From positions 1 through 29,472 of the forward strand of contig NZ_CP073137.1 in the NCBI RefSeq assembly GCF_023035675.1: a stretch of DNA of 29,472 nt. The letters are read 5' to 3'. Positions 15,701-24,446 of the stretch are shown here, one piece after another. The notes beneath the pieces are model-generated. The model searched no databases. It was not told where the DNA came from and saw only the letters and a program-made list of their open reading frames with translations. Within the stretch, counting starts at the first letter, position 1, and every line of letters begins with the position of its first letter. Source of the DNA: Borrelia hermsii DAH. Lineage in GTDB: Bacteria > Spirochaetota > Spirochaetia > Borreliales > Borreliaceae. Made by a program: the position numbers and the translations under genes.

Positions 15701-16065
15701 TCCAAACCCCGTAAAATTAAAGTCTTATAACCAACGCTAGAGTCAATCTTTATAATTTCAAAAAATGAACCCTCAAGTGATACTCTGTCTTTAATTTCAA
15801 AATTAATCTCAGCATTTGTGTAAAGCTTTGATAAGTTTTCCAAGTCATAAATATTAGAGTCATTAATTTTTACAAGTTCTTGTGGAGAGATATCGATAAT
15901 AATTCCAACAAATTGAGTGTAATTATTTTTATCGAAATTAATCTCAGGGCTTTCAAACTCATCATCATGCGAATATGTTCCTTTGTAAAACCGGAAGTAT
16001 GATTCTTCACGAAACCTGCCAATCATGCGATCTGCCATACTAGCAAGTCTTTCTCTTGTACTCAT
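15691..16065 (-). CDS. Head-tail connector protein (DUF1506-like)
   Basis: 124-residue protein with a helical basic N-terminus (TRERLASMADRMIGRFREES) and a beta-rich remainder (YTQFVGIIIDISPQELVKIN; INFEIKDRVSLEGSFFEIIK). This is the shape of small connector/stopper proteins that fill the neck below the portal. It overlaps both neighbours by one to ten bases. The C-terminal part, with 'DRVSLEGSFFEI', resembles the 'dkv...dg..yei' strand pair common in stoppers. DUF1506 is the remembered family; exact place in the neck is inferred. Confidence 0.65.
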   Translation of the reverse strand: MSTRERLASMADRMIGRFREESYFRFYKGTYSHDDEFESPEINFDKNNYTQFVGIIIDISPQELVKINDSNIYDLENLSKLYTNAEINFEIKDRVSLEGSFFEIIKIDSSVGYKTLILRGLEWR

Positions 16066-16478
16066 TACACAACACCTATGCAGTAAGTCTTACGCGCTCC
16101 TGACTTAATTTGTGTGATAAGCTCTTCAAAAGAGGAACAATAATCTTTACTCCCACAATTCAATTCGGTACCTGAGGATGGATAATAATCAATCTCAAGC
16201 TCACCAAATTTTTCTTTTTTGATTTGTTCAAGACCAAACTCACGAATCACACCAGAACGCTTTAGATGGCAACCTATGTGATAATAAAGCAGTAGAGATG
16301 CTTGACTAATATTTAATGTGCTAAGGTTAACACCACGTGTATTAAGTATCATCTCAAGTAGCTTTGCTTGTTCTTCAAACTTTGCAAAACTTAAATCCTC
16401 TTCAGATAAATCTAAGAGAGCTTTAATTCGTAAGTAAAGCTCTCCAAAACCTTCTGATGATTCTACATCACTATCCAT
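16065..16478 (-). CDS. Head completion / adaptor-like protein (DUF3890-like)
   Basis: 137-residue helical protein directly after the capsid gene. Acidic N-terminus (DSDVESSEGFGELYLRIKAL), then helices such as QASLLLYYHIGCHLKRSGVI and a Cys-containing tail (CGSKDYCSSF). Small helical proteins in this position are usually the gp6-like adaptor that binds beneath the portal. The start ATG has AAGGAATT, 13 nt after the capsid stop. DUF3890 is a tentative family name. No catalytic residues. Confidence 0.6.
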   Translation of the reverse strand: MDSDVESSEGFGELYLRIKALLDLSEEDLSFAKFEEQAKLLEMILNTRGVNLSTLNISQASLLLYYHIGCHLKRSGVIREFGLEQIKKEKFGELEIDYYPSSGTELNCGSKDYCSSFEELITQIKSGARKTYCIGVV

Positions 16479-16491
16479 AAGTCACAATTCC

Positions 16492-17469
16492 TTAACTTTG
16501 CTTAATATCAACTCTTAAAATAGTCTTCTGTGTTGCCAAAAGTCCACCAAGTACAAAATCAATGTATGAATGAGCAATATCAGTTGAATCCTTATCAACT
16601 TGTTCATTTGGCATTGGTAACATATATTTACTTGGTTTGAATTTAATTAGTTCTGCATTTAATGGATAAATTAGTATCTGATTTGAGAGTAAGTTACTTG
16701 TCTGTATATATACTTCTTGTCTATTATTTACAGCTTTAATAGTCTTAACCAAAAAGTCTTCCCAAGAGTCAGTTGAAGAATAAATATTAGATGATGAGGA
16801 CGCATTTGGTATTGCATATGGTTTTACAAGTTTCAAACTGGTTGCTTGGTCAACTAATACCATCATAGGAGTAGAAAATTCATCACCAAGTTCTAACTTT
16901 GCAAGTCCTGATTCAATCTTTTCAAAGATCTTATCCATCTTATCTTTATCACTACTGCTTACTTCTTCTTTGACTTGATCTGGCATATTAAGTAGGCCAT
17001 ACATATTAGGAAGCATACGTTTTTGATTCTTTCCATCTTTTTGGATTGAAACAGTACCCGTTAATATGAAGTGATTTATAAGTTTAATAATCTCATTACT
17101 TGCAAGCTTATATGCTTCCTTGAAAGGCAATAAATTATTATTTACATCGCCTGCATAATCATTATTTTTATAAAACTGCTCAGAAGTTTGCTTTAAATGT
17201 CTAAACTTATATTGTAATTTAAAGTAGTTAAGCTTGACTGCTTCTGACCTAAATCCTATTGTTGCAATAGTATTAACTTTATTTACTAATGTTGTTGGAT
17301 TAGCGTTAAGAAACGCATCCCATTTAATTGTTCTTAAATATCCGGTCTTTAAATCAACATCTTCGATTTGTTCATTTGAAAACCAGTTGTAAAATACTGG
17401 TAGCTTCATTTCAGGAAATATATTTGCTATTTCTTTAGCATAATAATTTTGATCATATAATTCTGACAT
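16492..17469 (-). CDS. Probable major capsid protein
   Basis: 325-residue protein in the capsid slot: after portal, scaffold-like and DUF228 genes and before the connector genes. Features that fit an HK97-type shell protein are an N-terminal arm (YDQNYYAKEIANIFPEMKLP), a long spine-like helical region around 115-145 and 180-195, strands around 205-260 (MMVLVDQATSLKLVKPYAIP), and a C-terminal strand set ending LLATQKTILRVDI. I do not recognise a diagnostic motif, and it would be the best candidate by elimination. The start ATG has AAAGGAG. Virion proteomics would settle it. Confidence 0.65.
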   Translation of the reverse strand: MSELYDQNYYAKEIANIFPEMKLPVFYNWFSNEQIEDVDLKTGYLRTIKWDAFLNANPTTLVNKVNTIATIGFRSEAVKLNYFKLQYKFRHLKQTSEQFYKNNDYAGDVNNNLLPFKEAYKLASNEIIKLINHFILTGTVSIQKDGKNQKRMLPNMYGLLNMPDQVKEEVSSSDKDKMDKIFEKIESGLAKLELGDEFSTPMMVLVDQATSLKLVKPYAIPNASSSSNIYSSTDSWEDFLVKTIKAVNNRQEVYIQTSNLLSNQILIYPLNAELIKFKPSKYMLPMPNEQVDKDSTDIAHSYIDFVLGGLLATQKTILRVDIKQS

Positions 17470-17489
17470 TTACAAACTCCTTTGATTTA

Positions 17490-18062
17490 TTAACTTGGTT
17501 TACCTTTATTGCCATAAACAGCTACATGTACTACGTAAAGTTTATCGGTACTATCAAGTTCGATTGAATCTGATAGGGCTACTACACTAATTTTGTTATT
17601 ACTTGAACTATTCTTTTCAACCTGTCCATCTGAATTAAATTTAAGCTTATCTTTTCTCTTGATGGTATTATCTTTTGCAACAAGATACCCTTGAAAGCTA
17701 TTTGTAATAGGTATTACTGTAGCAGTTTGTGTAAACTCATCAATATCTGTGCAGATACCATAAAGGTCATCCTCACCCCCAGCCTCAACATGTGGTTCAT
17801 AGTGCGGTTTACTATTATCTGATGTTGTATCTACAACAAGCTTTACTCCTCTTTTATATGGATAACCTTTAAAAAAATAATTCTTAAGTTTGTCGTGCCT
17901 ACTAGTTACAGTTCCACCAGAATTACTAAAATGTAAATTTTTATTCCTAAAATCAGCTGTATTACTAAAAGTACCAGCATCCCTGGTAGGATTCTTCATT
18001 AACTTTTTTATTTTCTTAGCTTGTTCTTCATATTTATTTACTAACTCAGTTACATTTGACAA
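17490..18062 (-). CDS. DUF228 paralogue 3, putative capsid decoration protein
   Basis: 190-residue protein, third in transcription order of three adjacent paralogues. N-terminal helix (TELVNKYEEQAKKIKKLMKN), then the shared core: a DAGTF-like turn, NSGGTVTSRHDKL, the conserved KGYPYKRGVKLVVD, the HVEAGGEDDLYGICTDIDEF block and ATVIPITNSFQGYLVAKD. Such small beta-rich proteins near the capsid gene are usually shell decoration or cement. The start is TTG 18062 with AGGAGG and 6-nt spacing. It lies next to the capsid gene. Function inferred. Confidence 0.7.
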   Translation of the reverse strand: MSNVTELVNKYEEQAKKIKKLMKNPTRDAGTFSNTADFRNKNLHFSNSGGTVTSRHDKLKNYFFKGYPYKRGVKLVVDTTSDNSKPHYEPHVEAGGEDDLYGICTDIDEFTQTATVIPITNSFQGYLVAKDNTIKRKDKLKFNSDGQVEKNSSSNNKISVVALSDSIELDSTDKLYVVHVAVYGNKGKPS

Positions 18063-18077
18063 TTTAATCCTCCTATT

Positions 18078-18851
18078 TTAAGAAACTGCCCTATTACCAT
18101 AAAGAGCTATCTTTACTAAATACAATTTATAATCTTCTTGTCCTTTTTTAGATTCATCATCAGTAAGCTGCAATGTAAATATGTTACTAAGTGCAATTGC
18201 GTTAATTGAAACTGATGAAGAACTAGATGTCTTAAAGGCTTCTCCATTTGAATTGAAATCTAATTTATCACCAACCTGAATACCAGAAGAATTTTGCGCA
18301 AATACATATCCTTCAAAATTATTTGTTATTGGTATTACTGTTGCGATATTAGTATATTCATCAATATCAATGCATATTCCATACATATTTTTGCCATCAG
18401 AAACTTCTACTTGAACTTCATCAGGTTTACCTGTTTCAATTTTTAATTTAACAGCACGTTTGTATGGAAATCCAAAAGCTGGGTATTCTTCTAATTTATC
18501 TGTGCTACTTGATAAAGATTGACATATAGCATCAAATGTTAAATTTTTATCTCTAAATCCAGTCTTGGCTTTAAAAACAGCAGGCTCATCATCAAAACTT
18601 TTAGAGTATTTCTTTAATTTTAAGATACACTCTTTAAGGGTCTTACCCTCAGCAGTCTCTAGTGCCGCTGCATGTCTCTTACCTCTTCTCCTCCCCTGTG
18701 TAGAGTCCTCTTGTATGGAAGCTTCTTGTTCTACTTGTTGTTGTAAAAACTGGACAATTTCAGTATCATCCATTGAAGAATAAATGTCAGAATCAAGTGA
18801 TTCATTTGGCACATTTGGTGTTAAGCTTGCTTGCTGACCCTTGCTACTCAC
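18078..18851 (-). CDS. DUF228 paralogue 2 with extra N-terminal domain
   Basis: 257-residue paralogue; GTG start at 18851 with GAGGGG about 10 nt upstream, 2 nt after the preceding stop. The core from about residue 74 matches its neighbours (FGFPYKRAVKLKIE, MYGICIDIDEYTNIATVIPI). Residues 1-72 are an added acidic, Gln-rich segment (EIVQFLQQQVEQEASIQEDS) closing with a basic patch GRRRGKRHAAA. The EAGG tract of the other two copies is replaced by VSDGKN. The extension could be a scaffold-type or cleavable region or a surface-exposed arm. Function unknown; probable virion component. Confidence 0.7.
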   Translation of the reverse strand: MSSKGQQASLTPNVPNESLDSDIYSSMDDTEIVQFLQQQVEQEASIQEDSTQGRRRGKRHAAALETAEGKTLKECILKLKKYSKSFDDEPAVFKAKTGFRDKNLTFDAICQSLSSSTDKLEEYPAFGFPYKRAVKLKIETGKPDEVQVEVSDGKNMYGICIDIDEYTNIATVIPITNNFEGYVFAQNSSGIQVGDKLDFNSNGEAFKTSSSSSVSINAIALSNIFTLQLTDDESKKGQEDYKLYLVKIALYGNRAVS

Positions 18852-18853
18852 TT

Positions 18854-19414
18854 TTAGCTGACCCCTCTATTTCCAAATATACTTACAAGCGCTATGTATA
18901 GATTTTCATTGATTTTAAATGCTTTCGATAAGGCAATACCATTAATAGTGCGAGAACCTGAACCACTGTCATTTTCAATCTCTCCATTCGTATCAAATTT
19001 CACTTTTACACCAGGTGTAATGGAAGATTGGCTACTTTTTTTTACTACCAAATATCCAGTAAAATTGTTTGTTATTGGCATTACTGTAGCAGTACCAGTA
19101 AATTCATCTATATCAGTACATATACCAAAAAGGTCAGCACCACCCCCAGCTTCAACACAAGGTTCATAACCATCCTCAAAAGATAACTTTACTCCTCTCT
19201 TGTATGGATATCCTTTAACAGGATAATTTTCTAATCTGTCAACACTGCTAGTTATAGTCCCACCTTGATTTGCAAAGTGTACTCCTTTATCCTGAAAACC
19301 TATATCTACATGAAAAAGACCAGCATCTCTATTCGGGTTCTTCATTAGGTCTTGTATTTCTTGTACCTTCTTATCATATTCGGTCTTTAGTTGTGTTATA
19401 TTGGTCTGTGACAT
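18854..19414 (-). CDS. DUF228 paralogue 1, putative capsid decoration protein
   Basis: 186-residue protein, first of the three paralogues. It shares with the third copy the N-terminal helix ending LMKNPNRDAGLF, the FANQGGTITSSVDRLENYPV segment, KGYPYKRGVKL, EAGGGADLFGICTDIDEF and TATVMPITNNFTGYLV. All three end in a strand and an F/Y-G-N-R/K-G/A motif (VSIFGNRGVS here). Start ATG with AAGGAG; 2 nt lie between this stop and the next gene. The array grew by tandem duplication. A head decoration role fits size, fold pattern and position, but is not proved. Confidence 0.72.
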   Translation of the reverse strand: MSQTNITQLKTEYDKKVQEIQDLMKNPNRDAGLFHVDIGFQDKGVHFANQGGTITSSVDRLENYPVKGYPYKRGVKLSFEDGYEPCVEAGGGADLFGICTDIDEFTGTATVMPITNNFTGYLVVKKSSQSSITPGVKVKFDTNGEIENDSGSGSRTINGIALSKAFKINENLYIALVSIFGNRGVS

Positions 19415-19430
19415 ATATACTTATCTCCTT

Positions 19431-20105
19431 TTAAGCAGTTTTTTGTTTTCCAAGCTTATAAAACTCATTTCTTCTCTCTTTATAAGCATTAGCAATAGAA
19501 ATATTAAACTCATTAAAGTTTTGAGGACTAAAGTTAGGATCTAAGATTGATATATCCTCATTTGTTAAGTTAAGTTTAATCTCACCTTTGGAACTGATAC
19601 TTGTAGCTTGGATTCTTTTCTTTATATTTACTTTAGCAAGGTTTACAAGTTGTTCAAGCACTTCTCCATCTAAATGACTAGTATCTCTTACCTTAGCAAT
19701 AGCTTGAATGTCTTCAGCTGGTACGTACTTTCTAACAAGTTCCCTACGTTGTGCTTGCATTATATCTTTTAATAAGTAGCCTTTAGCAAGTAGTGTCTCT
19801 TTATTAAAATGCGAACTTAAATGTTTGCGTGCTAAAGTATCAATCTCATTAATACGAGAAGCCTCACTTAATAATTTATTTTCTTCTTCCAAGCGTGCTT
19901 GCGTATCGGCAAGCTCCTTTGATATCCTCTCATTAATACTTAAATTCTGACTATCAGATTCTCTTGTTGCTTTATATGCTTTATATTCTTCATATTCCTT
20001 TAAACTTAAAGTAATACTATTTTTATCCTCTTTATTATCCTCTGTACTTTGCATCAAGTTATCCTCTTGTGTATTATTTACATTTTCTTGTATTTCTTGG
20101 TTCAC
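19431..20105 (-). CDS. Scaffold-like protein (DUF1357)
   Basis: 224-residue acidic, Glu/Gln-rich protein with a long predicted coiled coil (about residues 30-90) and a helical C-terminal region ending in basic residues (NAYKERRNEFYKLGKQKTA). This composition and its place between portal and capsid genes are typical of internal scaffolding proteins. The start is GTG 20105 behind AAGGAG, 11 nt after the portal stop. No protease motif is present, and no separate prohead protease gene is visible in the operon. The likely Borrelia family is DUF1357. Confidence 0.68.
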   Translation of the reverse strand: MNQEIQENVNNTQEDNLMQSTEDNKEDKNSITLSLKEYEEYKAYKATRESDSQNLSINERISKELADTQARLEEENKLLSEASRINEIDTLARKHLSSHFNKETLLAKGYLLKDIMQAQRRELVRKYVPAEDIQAIAKVRDTSHLDGEVLEQLVNLAKVNIKKRIQATSISSKGEIKLNLTNEDISILDPNFSPQNFNEFNISIANAYKERRNEFYKLGKQKTA

Positions 20106-20116
20106 AAACTCTCCTT

Positions 20117-21325
20117 TTATTGTTCATAAAAAAATAATTTTGCTCTTAAAGCGTCAAGTTCTCTTTGACTTAACGTATTGCTTGATTCTAATTCCTTATA
20201 TTTAAGGGTTAATTCTATAAGTCGCAAATCTCTCTCATACTTTTCTTCTTCAGTTAGCACATGCAATGAATTAAATCTCATGTCTAAGTAGTAATGCTTA
20301 CCCAGTTTACTATTACAATTAATTTCTAGCTCTTCTTGAACACCTTTTAGAAAGTCATAGTAATTCGATCTGTCCCCCTTACCATCACTTCCCAGTCCCT
20401 TAACTTGTTCATTAAAGCTCCTTGTTAGTGGTTCTTTTGTGTCAGCACCTATCTTTGCTTTTACTAATGCTAATGCTTCCTTTAAATAGGTTAAGTCATA
20501 CTTAATAACCTCCAGTGAGGCATCTGGTGTGCCACTGTAAAATATTCCTTCATTATTTAAGTTGGATTTAAGCCTGGAAAGCTCTCTTTCTAAATCTCTA
20601 TTTACACTCTTAAACGCACTTATATGATTCTCATTTAAATCATTTCTTTTAAAGATATTAGGAAATATGCTCGCCCTATCATTAACGCCCTTAGTTAAAA
20701 GTTCTAATGAGGTTGTAGCATTACTTAAGGCATCTTGTAATGATACTAATGATTCATCCCTGTAAAATAAAAAGTTATGACTCTCTATTCGCTTTTCTAT
20801 TTCTTTATATATTTGTTCAAAAAGATATATATTAAGCAAAAAGCTTTGCGTATAACATGGGCTGTATGCTTTAAGCACATAATCATAATTGGAGTGTATG
20901 ATTACCCTGCTCTTATGAATCTGTATTTCCTTATAAGATATCTTCCCATCTGTATTTACTTTTAAAGTATATGTTATATAAGTAGCATCAGGCCCCTCAT
21001 CACGAACATTACTATAATCAAGATACATAAACCCAATAGGCAATTCTTTATTTACTTCCAAGTGTAAATCTTGTAGCTGATCTGCTGTTTTAACTAAAAT
21101 GTATCCAACACCATTAAAACGATAACTAATAAGACACTGCAATAATGTTGCTTTTAGCTCTATTTTTAACGTTTCTAAAGCATCATTAACATTCAAAGCA
21201 GTAGTTACACTATTTAAAGTGATTCCATTCTTAAGGCAATCTTCTGCTACATTTGAAATGTAGTTTCTAAAAAATATTGAATATTTATATAAATCTCTTG
21301 AATTAATCTTAAAATTTAAGCTCAT
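20117..21325 (-). CDS. Phage portal protein (DUF1073-like)
   Basis: 402-residue protein, first gene of the late operon. The pattern fits DUF1073-type portals: YRFNGVGYILVKTADQLQDL near 88-107, then EIQIHKSRVIIHSNYDYVLK with the conserved 'I-H-x-S-R-V' strand, a long helical part, KGVNDRASIFPN, FYSGTPDASLEVIKYDL and the signature-like PLTRSFNEQVKGLGSDGKGD with YYDFLKGVQEEL. Portals form the 12-subunit ring through which DNA enters and to which the tail binds. The ATG has a weak AAGGTT site. A candidate promoter is 27 nt or more upstream. Confidence 0.82.
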   Translation of the reverse strand: MSLNFKINSRDLYKYSIFFRNYISNVAEDCLKNGITLNSVTTALNVNDALETLKIELKATLLQCLISYRFNGVGYILVKTADQLQDLHLEVNKELPIGFMYLDYSNVRDEGPDATYITYTLKVNTDGKISYKEIQIHKSRVIIHSNYDYVLKAYSPCYTQSFLLNIYLFEQIYKEIEKRIESHNFLFYRDESLVSLQDALSNATTSLELLTKGVNDRASIFPNIFKRNDLNENHISAFKSVNRDLERELSRLKSNLNNEGIFYSGTPDASLEVIKYDLTYLKEALALVKAKIGADTKEPLTRSFNEQVKGLGSDGKGDRSNYYDFLKGVQEELEINCNSKLGKHYYLDMRFNSLHVLTEEEKYERDLRLIELTLKYKELESSNTLSQRELDALRAKLFFYEQ

Positions 21326-21351
21326 GGCTTATTTAACCTTTAACGATAGCA

Positions 21352-21380
21352 AGTATAATGCAATAATTAATTTTTGCTAA
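21352..21380 (-). promoter_or_regulatory. Candidate late-operon promoter upstream of portal
   Basis: Minus strand: -35 TTAGCA (21380-21375), 17-nt spacer, -10 TATACT (21357-21352), about 26 bp before the portal start. It matches the consensus at four and five of six positions. The bdr terminator upstream makes a new promoter here necessary for the structural genes. Confidence 0.5.
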
Positions 21381-21425
21381 TTGTTTCTAACAAAAAATTA
21401 AATAATTTTTGTAAAAAAATGACGG

Positions 21426-21453
21426 AAAAAAATAATTGACAGAAAGTCAATTA
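21426..21453 (-). terminator. Terminator after bdr
   Basis: On the minus strand TAATTGAC (21453-21446), loop TTTCT, GTCAATTA (21440-21433), then seven T (21432-21426). An 8-bp stem with T run, 24 nt after the bdr stop; it separates terminase/bdr from the structural operon. Confidence 0.7.
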
Positions 21454-21476
21454 AATAAGGGGCTAGTTAAATAAAT

Positions 21477-22061
21477 TTACTTTACTAATAATGATATTAA
21501 TGCTAAAAATATTCCTATATTAAGGGTAATAAGGGTTCCAAACATCCAATTATGTAATCTTAATGTACTCTTAAATTCTGATGTGGTTTTATCAAGTTTA
21601 TTATCAAGCTCCACCCTATTAAATTCCATATCTTTTCTAACAAGAGAAATTTCATTGCTCACAGATGCAATGTCAGATTTTAATTCATTTCTAACGTTAT
21701 CAATTTTATTATCAAGGTCTTTAATGTCAGATTTTAATTCATTTCTAACGTTATCAATCTTAATGTTAAGATTATTCTCAACAGTATCAATCTTATTATC
21801 AAGGTCTCTAATATCAGATTTTAATTCATTTCTAACGTTATCAATCTTGTTGTCAAGGTCTCTAATATCAGATTTTAAGCTTGCCTCAAGCTTTTCAAGC
21901 TTAAGGTTAAAAGTAGTCTCTAAATACTCAATATCTTTATAAGTAAGCTCATTGCGATAATATCTGTAAGACAGATCAATAGCAATCTCTCTATTTATCC
22001 CAGCTTTGGTAAGTTCTGCTATAACCATTTGTTGTGTAATTACTGGTTGTGCAAGTCCCAT
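21477..22061 (-). CDS. bdr: Bdr repeat-motif protein
   Basis: 194-residue member of the Borrelia direct repeat family. The N-terminus MGLAQPVITQQMVIAELTKA and the following YRYYRNELTYKDIEYLE are diagnostic. Residues about 55-165 are a repetitive coiled coil with LDNKIDNVRNELKSDI-type units; the C-terminus LHNWMFGTLITLNIGIFLAL is a membrane anchor. Bdr proteins are inner-membrane proteins of unknown role; repeat number varies among alleles. AAGGAG precedes the ATG, and a TATAAT-like -10 lies about 25 bp upstream without a clear -35, so it may be read from the terminase promoter, its own, or both. Its place between terminase and portal is typical for cp32-type plasmids. Confidence 0.92.
   Translation of the reverse strand: MGLAQPVITQQMVIAELTKAGINREIAIDLSYRYYRNELTYKDIEYLETTFNLKLEKLEASLKSDIRDLDNKIDNVRNELKSDIRDLDNKIDTVENNLNIKIDNVRNELKSDIKDLDNKIDNVRNELKSDIASVSNEISLVRKDMEFNRVELDNKLDKTTSEFKSTLRLHNWMFGTLITLNIGIFLALISLLVK
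21673..21845. repeat. Intragenic bdr repeats
   Basis: A 32-bp unit starting TCAGATTTTAATTCATTTCT occurs unchanged at 21673-21704, 21727-21758 and 21814-21845, i.e. at intervals of 54 and 87 bp, all multiples of three. A further partial copy lies near 21866. They encode the DNVRNELKSDI segments. In-frame repeats of this kind can expand or contract by recombination or slippage without breaking the frame. Confidence 0.9.
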
Positions 22062-22100
22062 AAAATCTCCTTATTTAATTATTATATAATATTTTACATG

Positions 22101-23453
22101 TTATAGGAACCTTATTTTAGTAAAATGTGCTTTAAGAGAACGTATACCCAAAGTCAACAACATATATGCTGCTGATAGGCTATCTAATGAATCATCAGCA
22201 CTCTTTCCATCTCCTTTGTACTTATAAATATCAGCAATTGCTGACTTGCTTGAATAGTACATAATACTTAAGTTAGAACTTGCAAATGGTCCTATTAACG
22301 TAGCAATTCTAGTAAATTTATTACTTATAGGTTTAATTGGCGCAATTCTAAACTCATGATTCATACCTGCTCTAAGTTTAAGAAAAGTTTTAGTCACATT
22401 CCCATGCCCAGAAGTATCATCCCTATCTTCAACATATAATGTATGTACATTAAGGTTTGTCAAAATAGTTTTAATTGTATTTAATACCTTAGGATCACTG
22501 ACTGGTAACTTCTCTTGAAATATAAATGCATAATACTTTTGATCTACTCTTTCTAAAACACAAAGGGCAGTATTATCACCTCCAATACTGTATGCAGGAT
22601 CTAAATATGCTATTGGACTTATAAATTCATGATTACTTGTAAGATTAATATTGGTAAATATCGAATCGTATGAGGCAACCCATTCTCCTAAGAGTACCCT
22701 TGCTTTATATGTTGGCATGTCCCTGTAAATCTCTTCTTGGGTTTTAATAAATTCTTTTGATATTAGTTCATTATCATATGTTGTAAAGTTATATGTAGCA
22801 TAAGTTTTCTTGTTATCAATATAATCAGTTTTAAAAAAATGTTCTGGACTGTCAGGATTTGTATCAAATATAATAGTTTCCATACCTACTCTAAGTCTCT
22901 TTAAACATTCTATTAATGTTTCCTTATGCAGTGTAGTTGCTTCATTTACATAAATAAGAGCGGAATTGCTTCCTCTAAACCTTTCAAAGTCACTTGCCTT
23001 ATCTCCCCCATATAGATTGACTCTTAAGGAGTCTATTTCAAAATATGATGTATTAGAAAACTTTGGCGTAAAGGGTACTCTTAGCATGCTAGCAATCTTT
23101 TCAAACTGCCCTAAAACATTAATCTCTAATGATTTTTGGGAATTACCTAATATAAAATTATTGGTATCCTGCTTATAAAGATGTCTATTCTTAATGAGCA
23201 TCTTTAGATATAAATAGCAAGCCAAGAATGTTTTACCACTGGCAATACCACCTGACAGGATAATTTTACTTCGATTATTATTCTCAATTAATTTTAAAAC
23301 CTCACATTGTTTCTTAGTTAGATATGTCTTTTCAAACCCTCTAAAATCAATAACAGTTGCTTTCAGTTTAATTAAATCTGCTATATCAATACCAAATTCA
23401 CGCTTGTATTCTTTTTGCATTTCCTTAAAAAGAGGTAGTTTATATATATCCAT
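22101..23453 (-). CDS. Terminase large subunit (PBSX type)
   Basis: 450-residue packaging motor. ATPase: Walker A GGIASGKT at 68-75, Walker B LIYVNE at 166-171 with catalytic Glu171, and the coupling-type FDTNPDSPEHFF at 196-207. Nuclease: Asp285 in AYLDPAYS, Glu342/Asp343 in LYVEDRDD, and Asp421/Asp424 in DDSLDSLSAAY, consistent with the RNase H-like metal site. All key residues are present, so the enzyme should be active. It pairs with the small subunit encoded 16 nt upstream and docks on the portal encoded downstream. It would cut and pump plasmid DNA into heads. Confidence 0.95.
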   Translation of the reverse strand: MDIYKLPLFKEMQKEYKREFGIDIADLIKLKATVIDFRGFEKTYLTKKQCEVLKLIENNNRSKIILSGGIASGKTFLACYLYLKMLIKNRHLYKQDTNNFILGNSQKSLEINVLGQFEKIASMLRVPFTPKFSNTSYFEIDSLRVNLYGGDKASDFERFRGSNSALIYVNEATTLHKETLIECLKRLRVGMETIIFDTNPDSPEHFFKTDYIDNKKTYATYNFTTYDNELISKEFIKTQEEIYRDMPTYKARVLLGEWVASYDSIFTNINLTSNHEFISPIAYLDPAYSIGGDNTALCVLERVDQKYYAFIFQEKLPVSDPKVLNTIKTILTNLNVHTLYVEDRDDTSGHGNVTKTFLKLRAGMNHEFRIAPIKPISNKFTRIATLIGPFASSNLSIMYYSSKSAIADIYKYKGDGKSADDSLDSLSAAYMLLTLGIRSLKAHFTKIRFL

Positions 23454-23469
23454 TTCCTAACCTTTAAAT

Positions 23470-24030
23470 TTAAAATTTAGATCTCACATCAACATCAGTA
23501 GCTTTAAGCTTAAGCATTGTCTTATAATAAAGTGACATCTTCTTAAGTTCTCTTTCCCTTTTAAGTTCATCCAGTTTAAGTTTTAATTCTTCAAGCCTCT
23601 TACTCTCTTCATCTGAATGCGAAAGATTATTATTCCTAATTTTATTATCAAGACTTATAATCTTAGATTCTAATACTTCTATCTCGTGATTATGGGCTTT
23701 AAGTTCCAACTCTAAATAACGACTAAATGAATTTATAAATTCAATTCCCAACATGCTTCTGGCCATACTGAACTGACTTTTAAGATCACGCGCTTGGGCT
23801 GTACTTTGTGAAGCATGAAGCAAAATATTAGTTAAAGTATCCTCACGAATAGTAAGCTTAGCAGTTTCTTTAACGTATTCAGGGTCATCCTTAATCTCTT
23901 CCCACCTGCGTCTCATCTTTCCTACATTAACACGACTTACTCCCAGCTCTTTTGCTATTTGTGCGTCATTAAGCCTGCCTTCTTTAAAATACACAACATA
24001 ATCATCAAATGACTTCTTTGCTCTTCTCAT
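23470..24030 (-). CDS. Terminase small subunit (DUF603)
   Basis: 186-residue protein with an N-terminal helix-turn-helix (LNDAQIAKELGVSRVNVGKM, residues 19-38, then RRRWEE) and a long coiled coil around 105-165 (KRLEELKLKLDELKRERELK). This is the layout of small terminases that recognise the packaging site and oligomerise into a ring. It is directly upstream of the large subunit with a candidate promoter 45-72 bp before the ATG; the ribosome-binding site (AAAGAGAT) is modest. DUF603 is the Borrelia family name I recall. Confidence 0.85.
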   Translation of the reverse strand: MRRAKKSFDDYVVYFKEGRLNDAQIAKELGVSRVNVGKMRRRWEEIKDDPEYVKETAKLTIREDTLTNILLHASQSTAQARDLKSQFSMARSMLGIEFINSFSRYLELELKAHNHEIEVLESKIISLDNKIRNNNLSHSDEESKRLEELKLKLDELKRERELKKMSLYYKTMLKLKATDVDVRSKF

Positions 24031-24074
24031 ATCTCTTTAAACCTAGTCTAAATTAACAAAACTTAACAAAAACC

Positions 24075-24102
24075 AATATAAACTCTATAACAAAACAATC
24101 AA
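24075..24102 (-). promoter_or_regulatory. Candidate terminase promoter
   Basis: Minus strand: -35 TTGATT (24102-24097), 16-nt spacer, -10 TATATT (24080-24075), about 45 bp before the small terminase ATG. Would serve both terminase genes and perhaps bdr. Confidence 0.5.
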
Positions 24103-24446
24103 CTTTACAAAAACAATTAAGACTTATAAGAAGCTCACACAACATAAGAAAAACTGCTACATATTGTTTAAATCAAAAAAAACAAAGAAGTAAAATAAAC
24201 GAATAGAAATTGTTAGAAAAAATAGTAAAGATAAATAAATTAAACTCGTTATAAAAATGGTAAGAGTAACTATAAAAGTAAACAATTGGTTAACAAAGAG
24301 AAAGAGGTTAAATTTTAAAGAGCAATACGTACCATTGTAAAATGAAGATCCACTAAAAAGACAAATAGAGCATATGTAGAGAATATTTTCAAGTATTTGT
24401 TAAAGATAGGATAAAGTATGCTAGAAATATTAACCTAACATATCAA

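Noticed and set aside
21673..21845. CRISPR-like array
   Set aside because: Repeats are unequally spaced, inside a reading frame, and explained by Bdr protein repeats; no cas genes.
24257..24340. 27-codon basic frame in the terminase-recombinase gap
   Set aside because: No ribosome-binding site and no resemblance to known small proteins; too short to support.
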